Of a DNA stretch of 64,000 bases, positions 57,506 to 64,000 are shown in pieces. The position numbers and the translations under genes are program-made. The notes under the pieces were generated by a model that was given only the letters and a program-made list of their open reading frames with translations, did no database searches and had not been told where the DNA came from. Location of the stretch: NCBI RefSeq assembly GCF_036311985.1, contig NZ_JAZDCJ010000001.1; one strand, written 5' to 3'. Origin of the DNA: JAZDCJ01 sp036311985 (GTDB lineage Bacteria; Actinomycetota; Actinomycetes; Actinomycetales; Micrococcaceae). The stretch's first letter is position 1. Each line of letters starts with the position of its first letter.

Positions 57506-59308
57506 CTACAGGCCGAGCGCTTCGTTGACGTCGGCCAGCACGGCGTCGAGCCGGGCCCTGGCCGTGGCCCGTGCGTCCTCCAGGGAATCGGCGGCGTAGA
57601 CCGGCGCGACGACCTCCAGGTAGCACTTGAGCTTGGGTTCGGTGCCGCTGGGCCGGATGATGACGCGCGTGTCGTCGGCGGTCAGGTAGAGCAGGCCGTC
57701 GGTGGGCGGAAGCATGGTCCCCTCGGCCAGGTCCAGGGCCTCGACCACGTCCGAACCGCCGAAGGACTCCGGCGGCTGGGCCCGCAGCCGGCCCATCATG
57801 GCCCCGAGCAGGTCGAGCGAATGGACGCGCACCGAGAGCTGGTCCGTCGCGAAGAGCCCGTGCACGAGGGCCAGCTGGTCGAGCGCGTCGGGGATGCCGC
57901 GGCCCTCGGCCTTGAGGTTCGCCGCGAGGTCGGCGAGCAGGAGCGCGGCGGAGATGCCGTCCTTGTCCCGCACGAGCTCCGGCGCGACGCAGTAGCCCAG
58001 GGCCTCTTCGTAGCCGTAGACGAGGTCCGGGACCCGGGCGATCCACTTGAAACCCGTCAAGGTCGTGGTGTGCTCGATCCCGTGGGAGGCGGCGATCCGC
58101 GAGAGCAGGCGCGAGGACACCACCGAGTTGGCGAACACGGGCCGCGGACCCTGCTCCGGCGTCGTACCCCCTCCGTCCCCGGCGGCGGGAGCGAACCGCG
58201 CCGCCAGATACGCGCCGAGCAGGGCGCCCGTCTCGTCGCCGCGCAGCATCCGCGGCCCGTCCGCGAACTCCACCGCCAGCGCGCAGCGGTCGGCATCCGG
58301 GTCGTTGGCGACCACGAGGTCGGCGTCGAGCTCGCCCGCGCGCGCCAGGGCGAGGTCCAGGGCTCCGGCCTCCTCCGGGTTGGGGAACGAGACCGTCGGG
58401 AAATCCGGATCCGGGGCGGCCTGCTGCTCGACGAGGTGGACCTGGGTGAAGCCCGCGCGCTCGAACACGCGGACCATCGTGTCCCCGCCGACCCCGTGCA
58501 GCGGGGTCAGCACGATCCGCAGCCCGGCGCGGGCCCTGGCGGTCTCGGCGTCGGGGGCGGGCAGGAGGGCGGAGACGGCCTCGATGTAGCGGGCCTGGAC
58601 ATCGCCGTCCGCCCCGGCCCCCGGCAGCACGGTCCAGCCGGAGTCCGCGAGGGCGATGTCCTCGAGCGGGCCGTCGTAGGAGATGTGCGAGGCGATCTCC
58701 GCGTCCAGGGGAGCGACGATCTGCGCGCCCTGGCCCGATCCGCCGACGGCCCGGCCGCCGAGGTAGACCTTGTACCCGTTGTCCTGGGGCGGGTTGTGGC
58801 TGGCGGTCACCATGACGCCGGCCTCGCAGCCGTGCTCGCGCACGGCCCAGGCGAGCACCGGGGTCGGCAGCGGCCCGGGCATCAGGAAGGCCTCGATGCC
58901 GGCGGCCGTGAGCACGGCGGCGGTGTCGAGGGCGAACACGTCGGAGTTGTGCCGGGCATCGAATCCGACGACGACGCTCGGCACGTACGCGCCGGCCGCG
59001 GTCTCCAGGAGGAACCGGGCCAGTCCGGCGGCCGTGCGGCGGACGACGACGCGGTTCATCCGGTTCGGTCCCGCGCCGAGGGCGGCGCGCAGGCCGGCCG
59101 TGCCGAACTCCAGCGTTCCGGCGAAACGGTCGGAGAGCTCGGCGCGGGCGATCTCCCCGGCCTCGCCGTCGAGGTCCTGCTCCGCGGCGAGGGCACGCAG
59201 CTCCGCGGCGGTCGCGGGATCGGGATCGGTGGCCGCCCAGGCCTCGGCGACCGCGGCGAGGCGGCCTGGCTCGGGCGGGAAGGGGGACGCGGACTGCTTG
59301 CTGTTCAT
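57506..59308 (-). CDS. phosphohexomutase (phosphoglucomutase/phosphomannomutase family)
   Basis: A 600-residue alpha-D-phosphohexomutase. The phosphoserine is Ser170 in TASHNP, the Mg2+ loop is DPDADR, the sugar-binding region is GYEEALGYCV and the phosphate-binding loop is RPSGTEPK. The long form with an extended N-terminus resembles PGM2/PmmB proteins, which act on glucose-1-phosphate, mannose-1-phosphate or pentose-1-phosphates. Neighbouring deoC and PNP make phosphopentomutase activity attractive, but that is inference. ATG 59308 with AGAAGAG is preferred over the longer frame to 59362. Confidence 0.92.
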   Translation of the reverse strand: MNSKQSASPFPPEPGRLAAVAEAWAATDPDPATAAELRALAAEQDLDGEAGEIARAELSDRFAGTLEFGTAGLRAALGAGPNRMNRVVVRRTAAGLARFLLETAAGAYVPSVVVGFDARHNSDVFALDTAAVLTAAGIEAFLMPGPLPTPVLAWAVREHGCEAGVMVTASHNPPQDNGYKVYLGGRAVGGSGQGAQIVAPLDAEIASHISYDGPLEDIALADSGWTVLPGAGADGDVQARYIEAVSALLPAPDAETARARAGLRIVLTPLHGVGGDTMVRVFERAGFTQVHLVEQQAAPDPDFPTVSFPNPEEAGALDLALARAGELDADLVVANDPDADRCALAVEFADGPRMLRGDETGALLGAYLAARFAPAAGDGGGTTPEQGPRPVFANSVVSSRLLSRIAASHGIEHTTTLTGFKWIARVPDLVYGYEEALGYCVAPELVRDKDGISAALLLADLAANLKAEGRGIPDALDQLALVHGLFATDQLSVRVHSLDLLGAMMGRLRAQPPESFGGSDVVEALDLAEGTMLPPTDGLLYLTADDTRVIIRPSGTEPKLKCYLEVVAPVYAADSLEDARATARARLDAVLADVNEALGL

Positions 59309-59372
59309 GGGGCTCTTCTGGAGTCGGGGACCGGAACTGTCCGGGCGTGGGGCGGCGGACAATGCCGGGGGG

Positions 59373-60182
59373 CTAGATGCGGTCGACGATGTCGGCGAGC
59401 AGCCGGGAGATGCGCGGGCCGGCGGCCTGTCCCGCCTCGATGACCTCTTCGTGGCTGAGCGGGACGGGGCTGATGCCGGCGGCCAGGTTGGTCACGAGGG
59501 AGATGCCGAAGACCTCGAGGCCCGCATGCCGCGCCGCGATGGCCTCGAGCGCGGTGGACATGCCCACGAGGTCGGCTCCGATCCGGCGGGCATACTGCAC
59601 CTCCGCGGGCGTCTCGTAGTGGGGCCCCGTGAACTGCGCGTAGACGCCTTCGTCGAGCGTCGGGTCCACCTCGCGGGCGATCCCGCGCAGGCGGGAGGAA
59701 TAGAGGTCCGTCAGGTCGACGAAGGTCGCGCCCTCGAGCGGCGACGTGGCCGTGAGATTGATGTGGTCGCTGATCAGCACGGGCGTTCCGGGCGTCCAGT
59801 CCGGATTCAATCCGCCGCAGCCGTTGGTCAGCACGAGGGTTGAGCACCCGGCGGCCGCCGCCGTGCGCACGCCGTGGACGACGGCGCGCACGCCGCGGCC
59901 CTCGTAGTAGTGGGTGCGGGCGCCCACGACGAGGATCCGGCGGCCCGACGGGGTCAGGATGGAGCGGATGGTCCCCGTGTGGCCCACGACGGCGGGGGCG
60001 TGGAATCCGGGCAGCTCGGCGGCGGGCAGGGCGTGGGTCGTCTCGCCCAGGAGCCCGGCGGCCTCGCCCCAGCCGGAGCCGAGGACCAGCGCGGTGTCGT
60101 GGCGTTCCACCCCCGTCTGCTCGGCGATGGCGGCGGCGGCCTGCGCGGCCAGGGCAAACGGATCGTTCAGTTCATCGGTCAC
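59373..60182 (-). CDS. purine nucleoside phosphorylase
   Basis: A 269-residue trimeric-type PNP (PunA) splitting purine nucleosides with phosphate into base and ribose-1-phosphate. LVLGSGWGEAAGLL (about 33-46), GHTGTIRSILTPSGRRILVVGARTHYYEG (in part) and TNGCGGLNPDWTPGTPVLISDHIN, then VGMSTALEAIAARH, are family motifs. GTG 60182 follows TAGCTT (60189-60194) by six nt, suggesting a leaderless message. It is divergent from lpdA. Confidence 0.95.
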   Translation of the reverse strand: MTDELNDPFALAAQAAAAIAEQTGVERHDTALVLGSGWGEAAGLLGETTHALPAAELPGFHAPAVVGHTGTIRSILTPSGRRILVVGARTHYYEGRGVRAVVHGVRTAAAAGCSTLVLTNGCGGLNPDWTPGTPVLISDHINLTATSPLEGATFVDLTDLYSSRLRGIAREVDPTLDEGVYAQFTGPHYETPAEVQYARRIGADLVGMSTALEAIAARHAGLEVFGISLVTNLAAGISPVPLSHEEVIEAGQAAGPRISRLLADIVDRI

Positions 60183-60188
60183 GCCACT

Positions 60189-60194
60189 AAGCTA
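60189..60194 (-). promoter_or_regulatory. -10 box, leaderless PNP gene
   Basis: TAGCTT, six nt before GTG 60182. Confidence 0.5.
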
Positions 60195-60276
60195 CCGGTT
60201 CGCGGCGCCGTTTGGCAGGAGCGGTGCGCCGGTGGTGGTGTGCATGTTTCCGCCCGGTAGGGAACAATGGGGGCTT

Positions 60277-61677
60277 GTGACGTCACCACATGATTTGAGC
60301 TCCCACCGCCTCGTCGTCCTCGGGGGAGGCCCCGGCGGATACGAGGCGGCGATGGTCGGCGCGTCGCTCGGCGCGCAGGTCACGATCGTCGAGCGGCAGG
60401 GGATGGGCGGGTCCGCGGTGCTGACCGACGTCGTCCCGTCCAAGACGCTCATCGCGACGGCGGACGCGATGCGCCGCGTGGCGGGGGCCCGCAAGTTCGG
60501 CGTCGAGACCGGGACGGAGGACGCGGCCGCCGACCTCGGCGTCGTCAACCAGCGACTCCTGGCCCTCGCCCGGGACCAGTCCTCCGACATCCACGCCGGC
60601 CTCGAGAAGGCGGGCGTGCGCATCATCATCGGCGAGGGACGCCTGTTGGATCACCGCCGCGTCCACGTGGACCGCCGCGACGGCGGCAGCGAGGTCCTCG
60701 AGGCCGACGCCCTGCTCATCGCGACCGGGGCGCACGCCCGCGAGCTTCCGACGGCGAAGCCCGACGGGGAGCGGATCTTCACCTGGACGCAGGTCTACAA
60801 GCTCCAGGAGATCCCGGAGCACCTGATCGTCATCGGCTCCGGCGTCACGGGAGCCGAGTTCGCCTCCGCCTACAACCTGCTCGGCACCAAGGTCACGCTC
60901 GTCTCCTCGCGGGACCGGGTCCTGCCCGGCGAGGACGCGGACGCCGCACAGGTCCTGGAGAAGGTGTTCGAGTCCAACGGCGTCAACGTCATGTCCCGCT
61001 CCCGCGCCGAGTCCGTGGAACGCCACGGCGATACCGTGCGCGTGACCCTCTCGAGCGGCGAGGTCGTCGAGGGCAGCCACTGCCTCGTGGCCGTCGGCGG
61101 CATCCCGAACACCGCCGGGATCGGCCTCGAGGAGGCCGGCGTCAAGCTCACCGAGTCCGGCCACATCAAGGTCGACGGCGTCTCCCGCACCACGGCCCCG
61201 AACGTCTACGCGGCGGGCGACTGCACGGGCGTCTTCGCCCTCGCCTCCGTCGCCGCGATGCAGGGCCGGATCGCCATGGCCCATTTGCTCGGCGACAGCG
61301 TCCGTCCGCTCAAGCTCCACGAGGTCTCCTCGAACATCTTCACGAGCCCCGAGATCGCGACGGTCGGCGTCACCGAGCAGCAGGTCGCCGAGGGCAAGTA
61401 CCAGGCGGACATCATCAAGCTGGATCTGGCCACCAACGCCCGGGCCAAGATGATGAACGTCACGGAGGGCTTCGTCAAGATCATCTCGCGCCGGGGCTCG
61501 GGGTCCGTGATCGGCGGCGTGATCGTGGCACCGCGCGCCTCGGAGCTGATCTTCCCGATCGCGCTGGCCGTCCACAAGCGCCTCCACGTGGACGACATCG
61601 CCGAGACCTTTACGGTCTACCCGTCCCTCGCCGGCTCCGTCTCCGAGGCCGCGCGCCGGCTGCACGTGCACCTCTAG
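60277..61677 (+). CDS. lpdA: NAD(P)H-quinone dehydrogenase, LpdA type
   Basis: A 466-residue flavoprotein of the disulfide reductase family. FAD-binding GGGPGG (16-21) and NAD(P)-binding VIGSGVTGAEFAS are intact, as is the C-terminal dimerisation domain. The redox-active CxxxxC of lipoamide dehydrogenase is missing: the equivalent segment (42-56) reads GMGGSAVLTDVVPSK. This matches mycobacterial LpdA (Rv3303c, from memory), which reduces quinones, so it should not be annotated as lipoamide dehydrogenase. The GTG has GGGGGC upstream; the long frame to 59914 is antisense to PNP. Confidence 0.93.
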   Translation: MTSPHDLSSHRLVVLGGGPGGYEAAMVGASLGAQVTIVERQGMGGSAVLTDVVPSKTLIATADAMRRVAGARKFGVETGTEDAAADLGVVNQRLLALARDQSSDIHAGLEKAGVRIIIGEGRLLDHRRVHVDRRDGGSEVLEADALLIATGAHARELPTAKPDGERIFTWTQVYKLQEIPEHLIVIGSGVTGAEFASAYNLLGTKVTLVSSRDRVLPGEDADAAQVLEKVFESNGVNVMSRSRAESVERHGDTVRVTLSSGEVVEGSHCLVAVGGIPNTAGIGLEEAGVKLTESGHIKVDGVSRTTAPNVYAAGDCTGVFALASVAAMQGRIAMAHLLGDSVRPLKLHEVSSNIFTSPEIATVGVTEQQVAEGKYQADIIKLDLATNARAKMMNVTEGFVKIISRRGSGSVIGGVIVAPRASELIFPIALAVHKRLHVDDIAETFTVYPSLAGSVSEAARRLHVHL

Positions 61678-61709
61678 CGGCCGGCCGGCCCGGCCGGCGG
61701 TCAAGGGGT

Positions 61710-61737
61710 GTCCACATCGTGGACGCGCTGTCCACAT
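61710..61737. promoter_or_regulatory. operator-like element of the MFS gene
   Basis: GTCCAC-ATC-GTGGAC (61710-61724) is a perfect inverted repeat. A third half-site GTCCACAT (61730-61737) repeats the left half 20 bp on, over the -35 position of the TAGTAT promoter. Confidence 0.5.
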
Positions 61738-61753
61738 GGCGGTCCGATGGATC

Positions 61754-61759
61754 TAGTAT
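61754..61759 (+). promoter_or_regulatory. -10 box for the MFS gene
   Basis: TAGTAT, 43 nt before GTG 61803. Confidence 0.5.
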
Positions 61760-61802
61760 GGCCGGGCAACCATACGGACCAACGACCCCAAGGATCCCAC
61801 CC

Positions 61803-63200
61803 GTGTCCAACAAGACCACCGTGGCGGCGCCGAAGCAGAACACGCGAGGGCGCGTGATCTTCGCCAGCCTCATCGGAACCACGATCGAGTTCTACGACTT
61901 CTACGCGTACGCGACGGCGTCCGTCCTCGTCTTCCCGGCCCTGTTCTTCCCGAACGCCACGAACATCAACGCGATCCTGAGCTCGTTCGCGATCTTCGGC
62001 GTGGCCTTCATCGCCCGCCCGCTCGGATCGATCGTGTTCGGCCACTTCGGCGACAAGTTCGGCCGCAAGGGGACCCTCGTGGCATCGCTGCTGACGATGG
62101 GCATCGCGACCTTCCTCATCGGCTTCCTCCCCGCGGCCACGGGATCGTTCGTGGTCCTGGCCCCGCTCATGCTCGTCATCCTGCGCTTCTTCCAGGGGCT
62201 CGCGCTCGGCGGCGAATGGTCCGGAGCCGCGCTCCTGGCGACGGAGAACGCCCCGAAGAACAAGCGCGCCATCTACGGCACCTTCCCGCAGCTGGGCGCA
62301 CCGATCGGCTTCATCCTGGCCAACCTGATCTTCGTCGTGCTGCAGCTGAGCCTGACCACCGAGCAGTTCATGGACTGGGGCTGGCGCGTGCCGTTCCTGC
62401 TCTCCGCCGTCCTCGTGATCGTCGGCCTCTACATCCGCCTCAAGCTCGTGGAGTCGACCTCGTTCCAGAACGTGGTCAAGGAGAACAAGGTCGCCAAGTC
62501 CCCGCTCGCCGACACCTTCAAGTTCCACTGGCGCCCCGTCGTCGCGGGCACGTTCATCATGTTCGCCACGTACGTCCTCTTCTACCTGATGACCTCCTTC
62601 ACGCTGACGTACGGCACCTCGCCGGACACCGTCGAGAAGGCCAGGGCCGCGGCCGAGGCCTCCGGCAAGGAGTGGACGGCTGCCGCCGAGGCCGCGTTCG
62701 TCCCCGGCCTGGGTGTGCCGCGCGCCGAGTTCCTGTGGATGCTCATCCTCGGCGTCGTCTTCTTCGGCATCTTCACGGTGGTCTCCGGACCCCTCGCCGA
62801 GAAGTTCGGCCGCCGCCGCTTCCTCCTTGCGGTCAGCGCCGGGATCCTCGTCTTCGGCGCGTCCTGGACGCTGATGTTCGGACCGGGACAGGGCCCGGCC
62901 ATGGTGGGCCTGATCATCGGCTTCACGCTCATGGGCCTGACCTTCGGCCCGATGGCGGCCATCCTTCCGGAGCTCTTTCCCGCCAACGTGCGCTACACGG
63001 GATCCGCGATCGCCTACAACCTGTCCTCGGTCATCGGTGCGGCGCCAGCGTCCTTCGTGGCCATCGCCTTGTGGCAGGCGGGCGGCGGAAACACGATGTG
63101 GGTCGGCATCTACCTCGCCGCGGCCGCCGTCCTGACCATGGTGGCGCTGTGGATGACGGCGGAGACCAAGGACACCGACTACGAGAACAACATCGCCTGA
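61803..63200 (+). CDS. MFS transporter, metabolite:H+ symporter (MHS) family
   Basis: A 465-residue transporter with 12 predicted helices. GTTIEFYDFYAYATAS after the N-terminus and the loop GHFGDKFGRKGTL are MHS hallmarks, as is FFQGLALGGEWSGAA. The family includes proline/betaine, shikimate, citrate and alpha-ketoglutarate carriers, so substrate is open. GTG 61803 with AAGGA 9 nt upstream is preferred over GTG 61719, which lies inside the operator. A perfect terminator follows. Confidence 0.93.
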   Translation: MSNKTTVAAPKQNTRGRVIFASLIGTTIEFYDFYAYATASVLVFPALFFPNATNINAILSSFAIFGVAFIARPLGSIVFGHFGDKFGRKGTLVASLLTMGIATFLIGFLPAATGSFVVLAPLMLVILRFFQGLALGGEWSGAALLATENAPKNKRAIYGTFPQLGAPIGFILANLIFVVLQLSLTTEQFMDWGWRVPFLLSAVLVIVGLYIRLKLVESTSFQNVVKENKVAKSPLADTFKFHWRPVVAGTFIMFATYVLFYLMTSFTLTYGTSPDTVEKARAAAEASGKEWTAAAEAAFVPGLGVPRAEFLWMLILGVVFFGIFTVVSGPLAEKFGRRRFLLAVSAGILVFGASWTLMFGPGQGPAMVGLIIGFTLMGLTFGPMAAILPELFPANVRYTGSAIAYNLSSVIGAAPASFVAIALWQAGGGNTMWVGIYLAAAAVLTMVALWMTAETKDTDYENNIA

Positions 63201-63221
63201 TCCGCTCCGGACTGCTGCTGT

Positions 63222-63257
63222 CGAAGGCCGCCGACCCGAACGGGTCGGCGGCCTTCG
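63222..63257. terminator. MFS gene terminator
   Basis: A perfect 16-bp stem (63222-63237 with 63242-63257) with a GAAC loop. Confidence 0.85.
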
Positions 63258-63342
63258 CGCCATCCCCGGCCACGGATCACGGTTGGGCGGCATCTTGCCG
63301 GCCGGTCTAGGCGCGGGGCCGGCGCGGGCGGATGATCAGGGC

Positions 63343-63861
63343 ATGAACGCACGCCTTGCGTGGATCGCCGCCCCGGCGGCGGGGCTGACACTGGTCCTCG
63401 CGGCCTGCGGGGGCCCGGCGGGGGAGCCGCAGGTGCCGCCGGGCCCGGTGGGTACGACGGCGGGGCCCGCCTCGTCCGCGACGGCGCCGGGCGCGGCAGC
63501 GTCCCCGGCCGGGGCGACGAGGCCCGCGTCCACAGCCCCTCTCGGCACGGCGGCGTCCGCGCCCGACGCGGCGGCCGTCGTCGTGCTGGCCTTGACGGGG
63601 GCCGACGGTGCCGGGATGTCCCGTTGCCTGGCCTCGGCCAACCGGCTGCTGCCCGCCTACTCGGGCGGTTCGATGCTCGGAGCGGCCCGCGCGCTCGGTG
63701 AGGTCGATGCCTCCCGGGGCGAGGTCGAGCTCCGCCTGGAGGCGGGGACCCACCGGGTCTCGATCACGTGCGACGACGGCTGGTCCGGAGCGCTGGACCA
63801 GGTGGTCGCCCTCGAGGGCCGGACGATCCCGTACGTCTTCGAACTCGTCCAGCAGGACTAG
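63343..63861 (+). CDS. putative lipoprotein, hypothetical
   Basis: A 172-residue protein with a lipoprotein signal: hydrophobic stretch 5-21 ending in LVLAAC with lipidated Cys22. A Pro/Ala/Thr/Gly linker (about 23-75) leads to a small domain of about 95 residues with two cysteines (in SRCLAS and ITCDDGW) that may form a disulfide. No family recognised. ATG 63343 is preceded by GATGAT six nt upstream. The upstream in-frame start at 63283 would bury the signal peptide. Confidence 0.65.
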   Translation: MNARLAWIAAPAAGLTLVLAACGGPAGEPQVPPGPVGTTAGPASSATAPGAAASPAGATRPASTAPLGTAASAPDAAAVVVLALTGADGAGMSRCLASANRLLPAYSGGSMLGAARALGEVDASRGEVELRLEAGTHRVSITCDDGWSGALDQVVALEGRTIPYVFELVQQD

Positions 63862-63901
63862 TCCGGGCGGGTCGTCCGCGCCGCCGGCCTGCGCGGACGC
63901 G

Positions 63902-63933
63902 GTGAGGCCGTCCCCCGCAGGGGACGGCCTCAC
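63902..63933 (+). terminator. lipoprotein gene terminator
   Basis: A perfect 14-bp stem (63902-63915 with 63920-63933) with CGCA loop. Confidence 0.85.
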
Positions 63934-63951
63934 GCTGGTGTCGCTGGTGGT

Positions 63952-63985
63952 GGGGGTTGGGTGGGGGGTGAGGGAGGGGGTGGGG
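63952..63985 (+). repeat. G-rich tract with quadruplex potential
   Basis: Six runs of three or more G separated by one or two bases (GT, TGA, A, T types) fill 34 bp after the last terminator. The reverse frames crossing it are Pro/Thr-rich shadows, not genes. Confidence 0.6.
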
Positions 63986-64000
63986 CAGCACAAACATGAT

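Noticed and set aside
63307..63997. Minus-strand frames over the lipoprotein gene and the G-rich tract
   Set aside because: Pro/Thr/His-rich translation of the C-rich complement with no family features; they oppose a convincing lipoprotein gene.
1..64000. CRISPR arrays, insertion sequences, prophage or integrase genes
   Set aside because: No regularly spaced repeats, transposase-like proteins or attachment-site duplications were seen; base composition looks uniform.

Overview
The window is a 64 kb stretch of very GC-rich chromosome (roughly 70% or more by eye) from an actinobacterium. The gene content (WhiB regulator, DUF3499, DUF5719 and TIGR03089-type proteins, an Rpf muralytic enzyme with DUF348/G5 repeats, LpdA-type quinone reductase, Pmt mannosyltransferase, SufU-type Fe-S scaffold) points to the order Micrococcales, most likely a Micrococcaceae-like organism. 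Genus cannot be fixed from the sequence alone. It is core chromosome: no insertion sequence, phage gene, integrase, CRISPR array or rRNA operon was seen, and there is one tRNA gene (tRNA-Gln, anticodon TTG).

Layout. 1-7 kb: a GNAT fragment, a conserved hypothetical protein, a short prepilin peptidase, a Nudix hydrolase, fumarase, an NAD(P)-binding protein, beta-carbonic anhydrase, a DUF4245 protein and class II fructose-bisphosphatase GlpX. 7-12 kb: a minus-strand operon purK-purE-LCP-manA. 12-19 kb: envelope genes and regulators (GtrA, a TIGR03089-like protein, WhiB, a very large multi-membrane GT2 glycosyltransferase coupled to a DUF5719 protein). 19-24 kb: metallopeptidase-like protein, DUF3499, Trm112-like protein coupled to ahcY, then divergent RDD and SpoIIM membrane proteins. 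24-32 kb: a DUF1461-type membrane protein with a long disordered N-terminus, a FadD-type acyl-CoA ligase, Pmt, rsmI and gabD. 32-37 kb: minus-strand moxR-DUF58-transglutaminase operon. 37-43 kb: tatD, rpf behind a structured leader, ksgA-ispE, and an ABC-F ATPase. 43-48 kb: tRNA-Gln, glmU-prs, rplY-pth. 48-51 kb: sufS-sufU, then nhaA. 51-56 kb: a DUF2505 protein and mfd. 56-64 kb: YtxH protein, a small membrane protein, deoC, a phosphohexomutase, purine nucleoside phosphorylase, LpdA, an MHS-type MFS transporter and a lipoprotein.

How the genes work together. Sugar-phosphate and envelope metabolism (GlpX, ManA, phosphohexomutase, GlmU, Pmt, the GT2 giant, GtrA, LCP) supply and assemble cell-wall glycans. 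PurE/PurK, Prs, DeoC and PNP handle purine and pentose metabolism. SufS/SufU, KsgA, RsmI, Pth, L25 and Mfd are information-processing housekeeping functions.

The most interesting signals are regulatory. At least fourteen genes have a -10 hexamer (TANNNT, often TAGRCT) placed 6-8 nt before the start codon, the signature of leaderless mRNAs. The rpf gene has a leader whose pairing pattern resembles a c-di-AMP riboswitch with a terminator-like platform. rplY has a highly structured leader of about 124 nt, and a short transcript with its own terminator may lie between pth and sufS. Several exact inverted repeats sit next to promoters (whiB, sufS, MFS transporter, moxR/tatD, nhaA). All functional calls are by reading the sequence; no database search was run.
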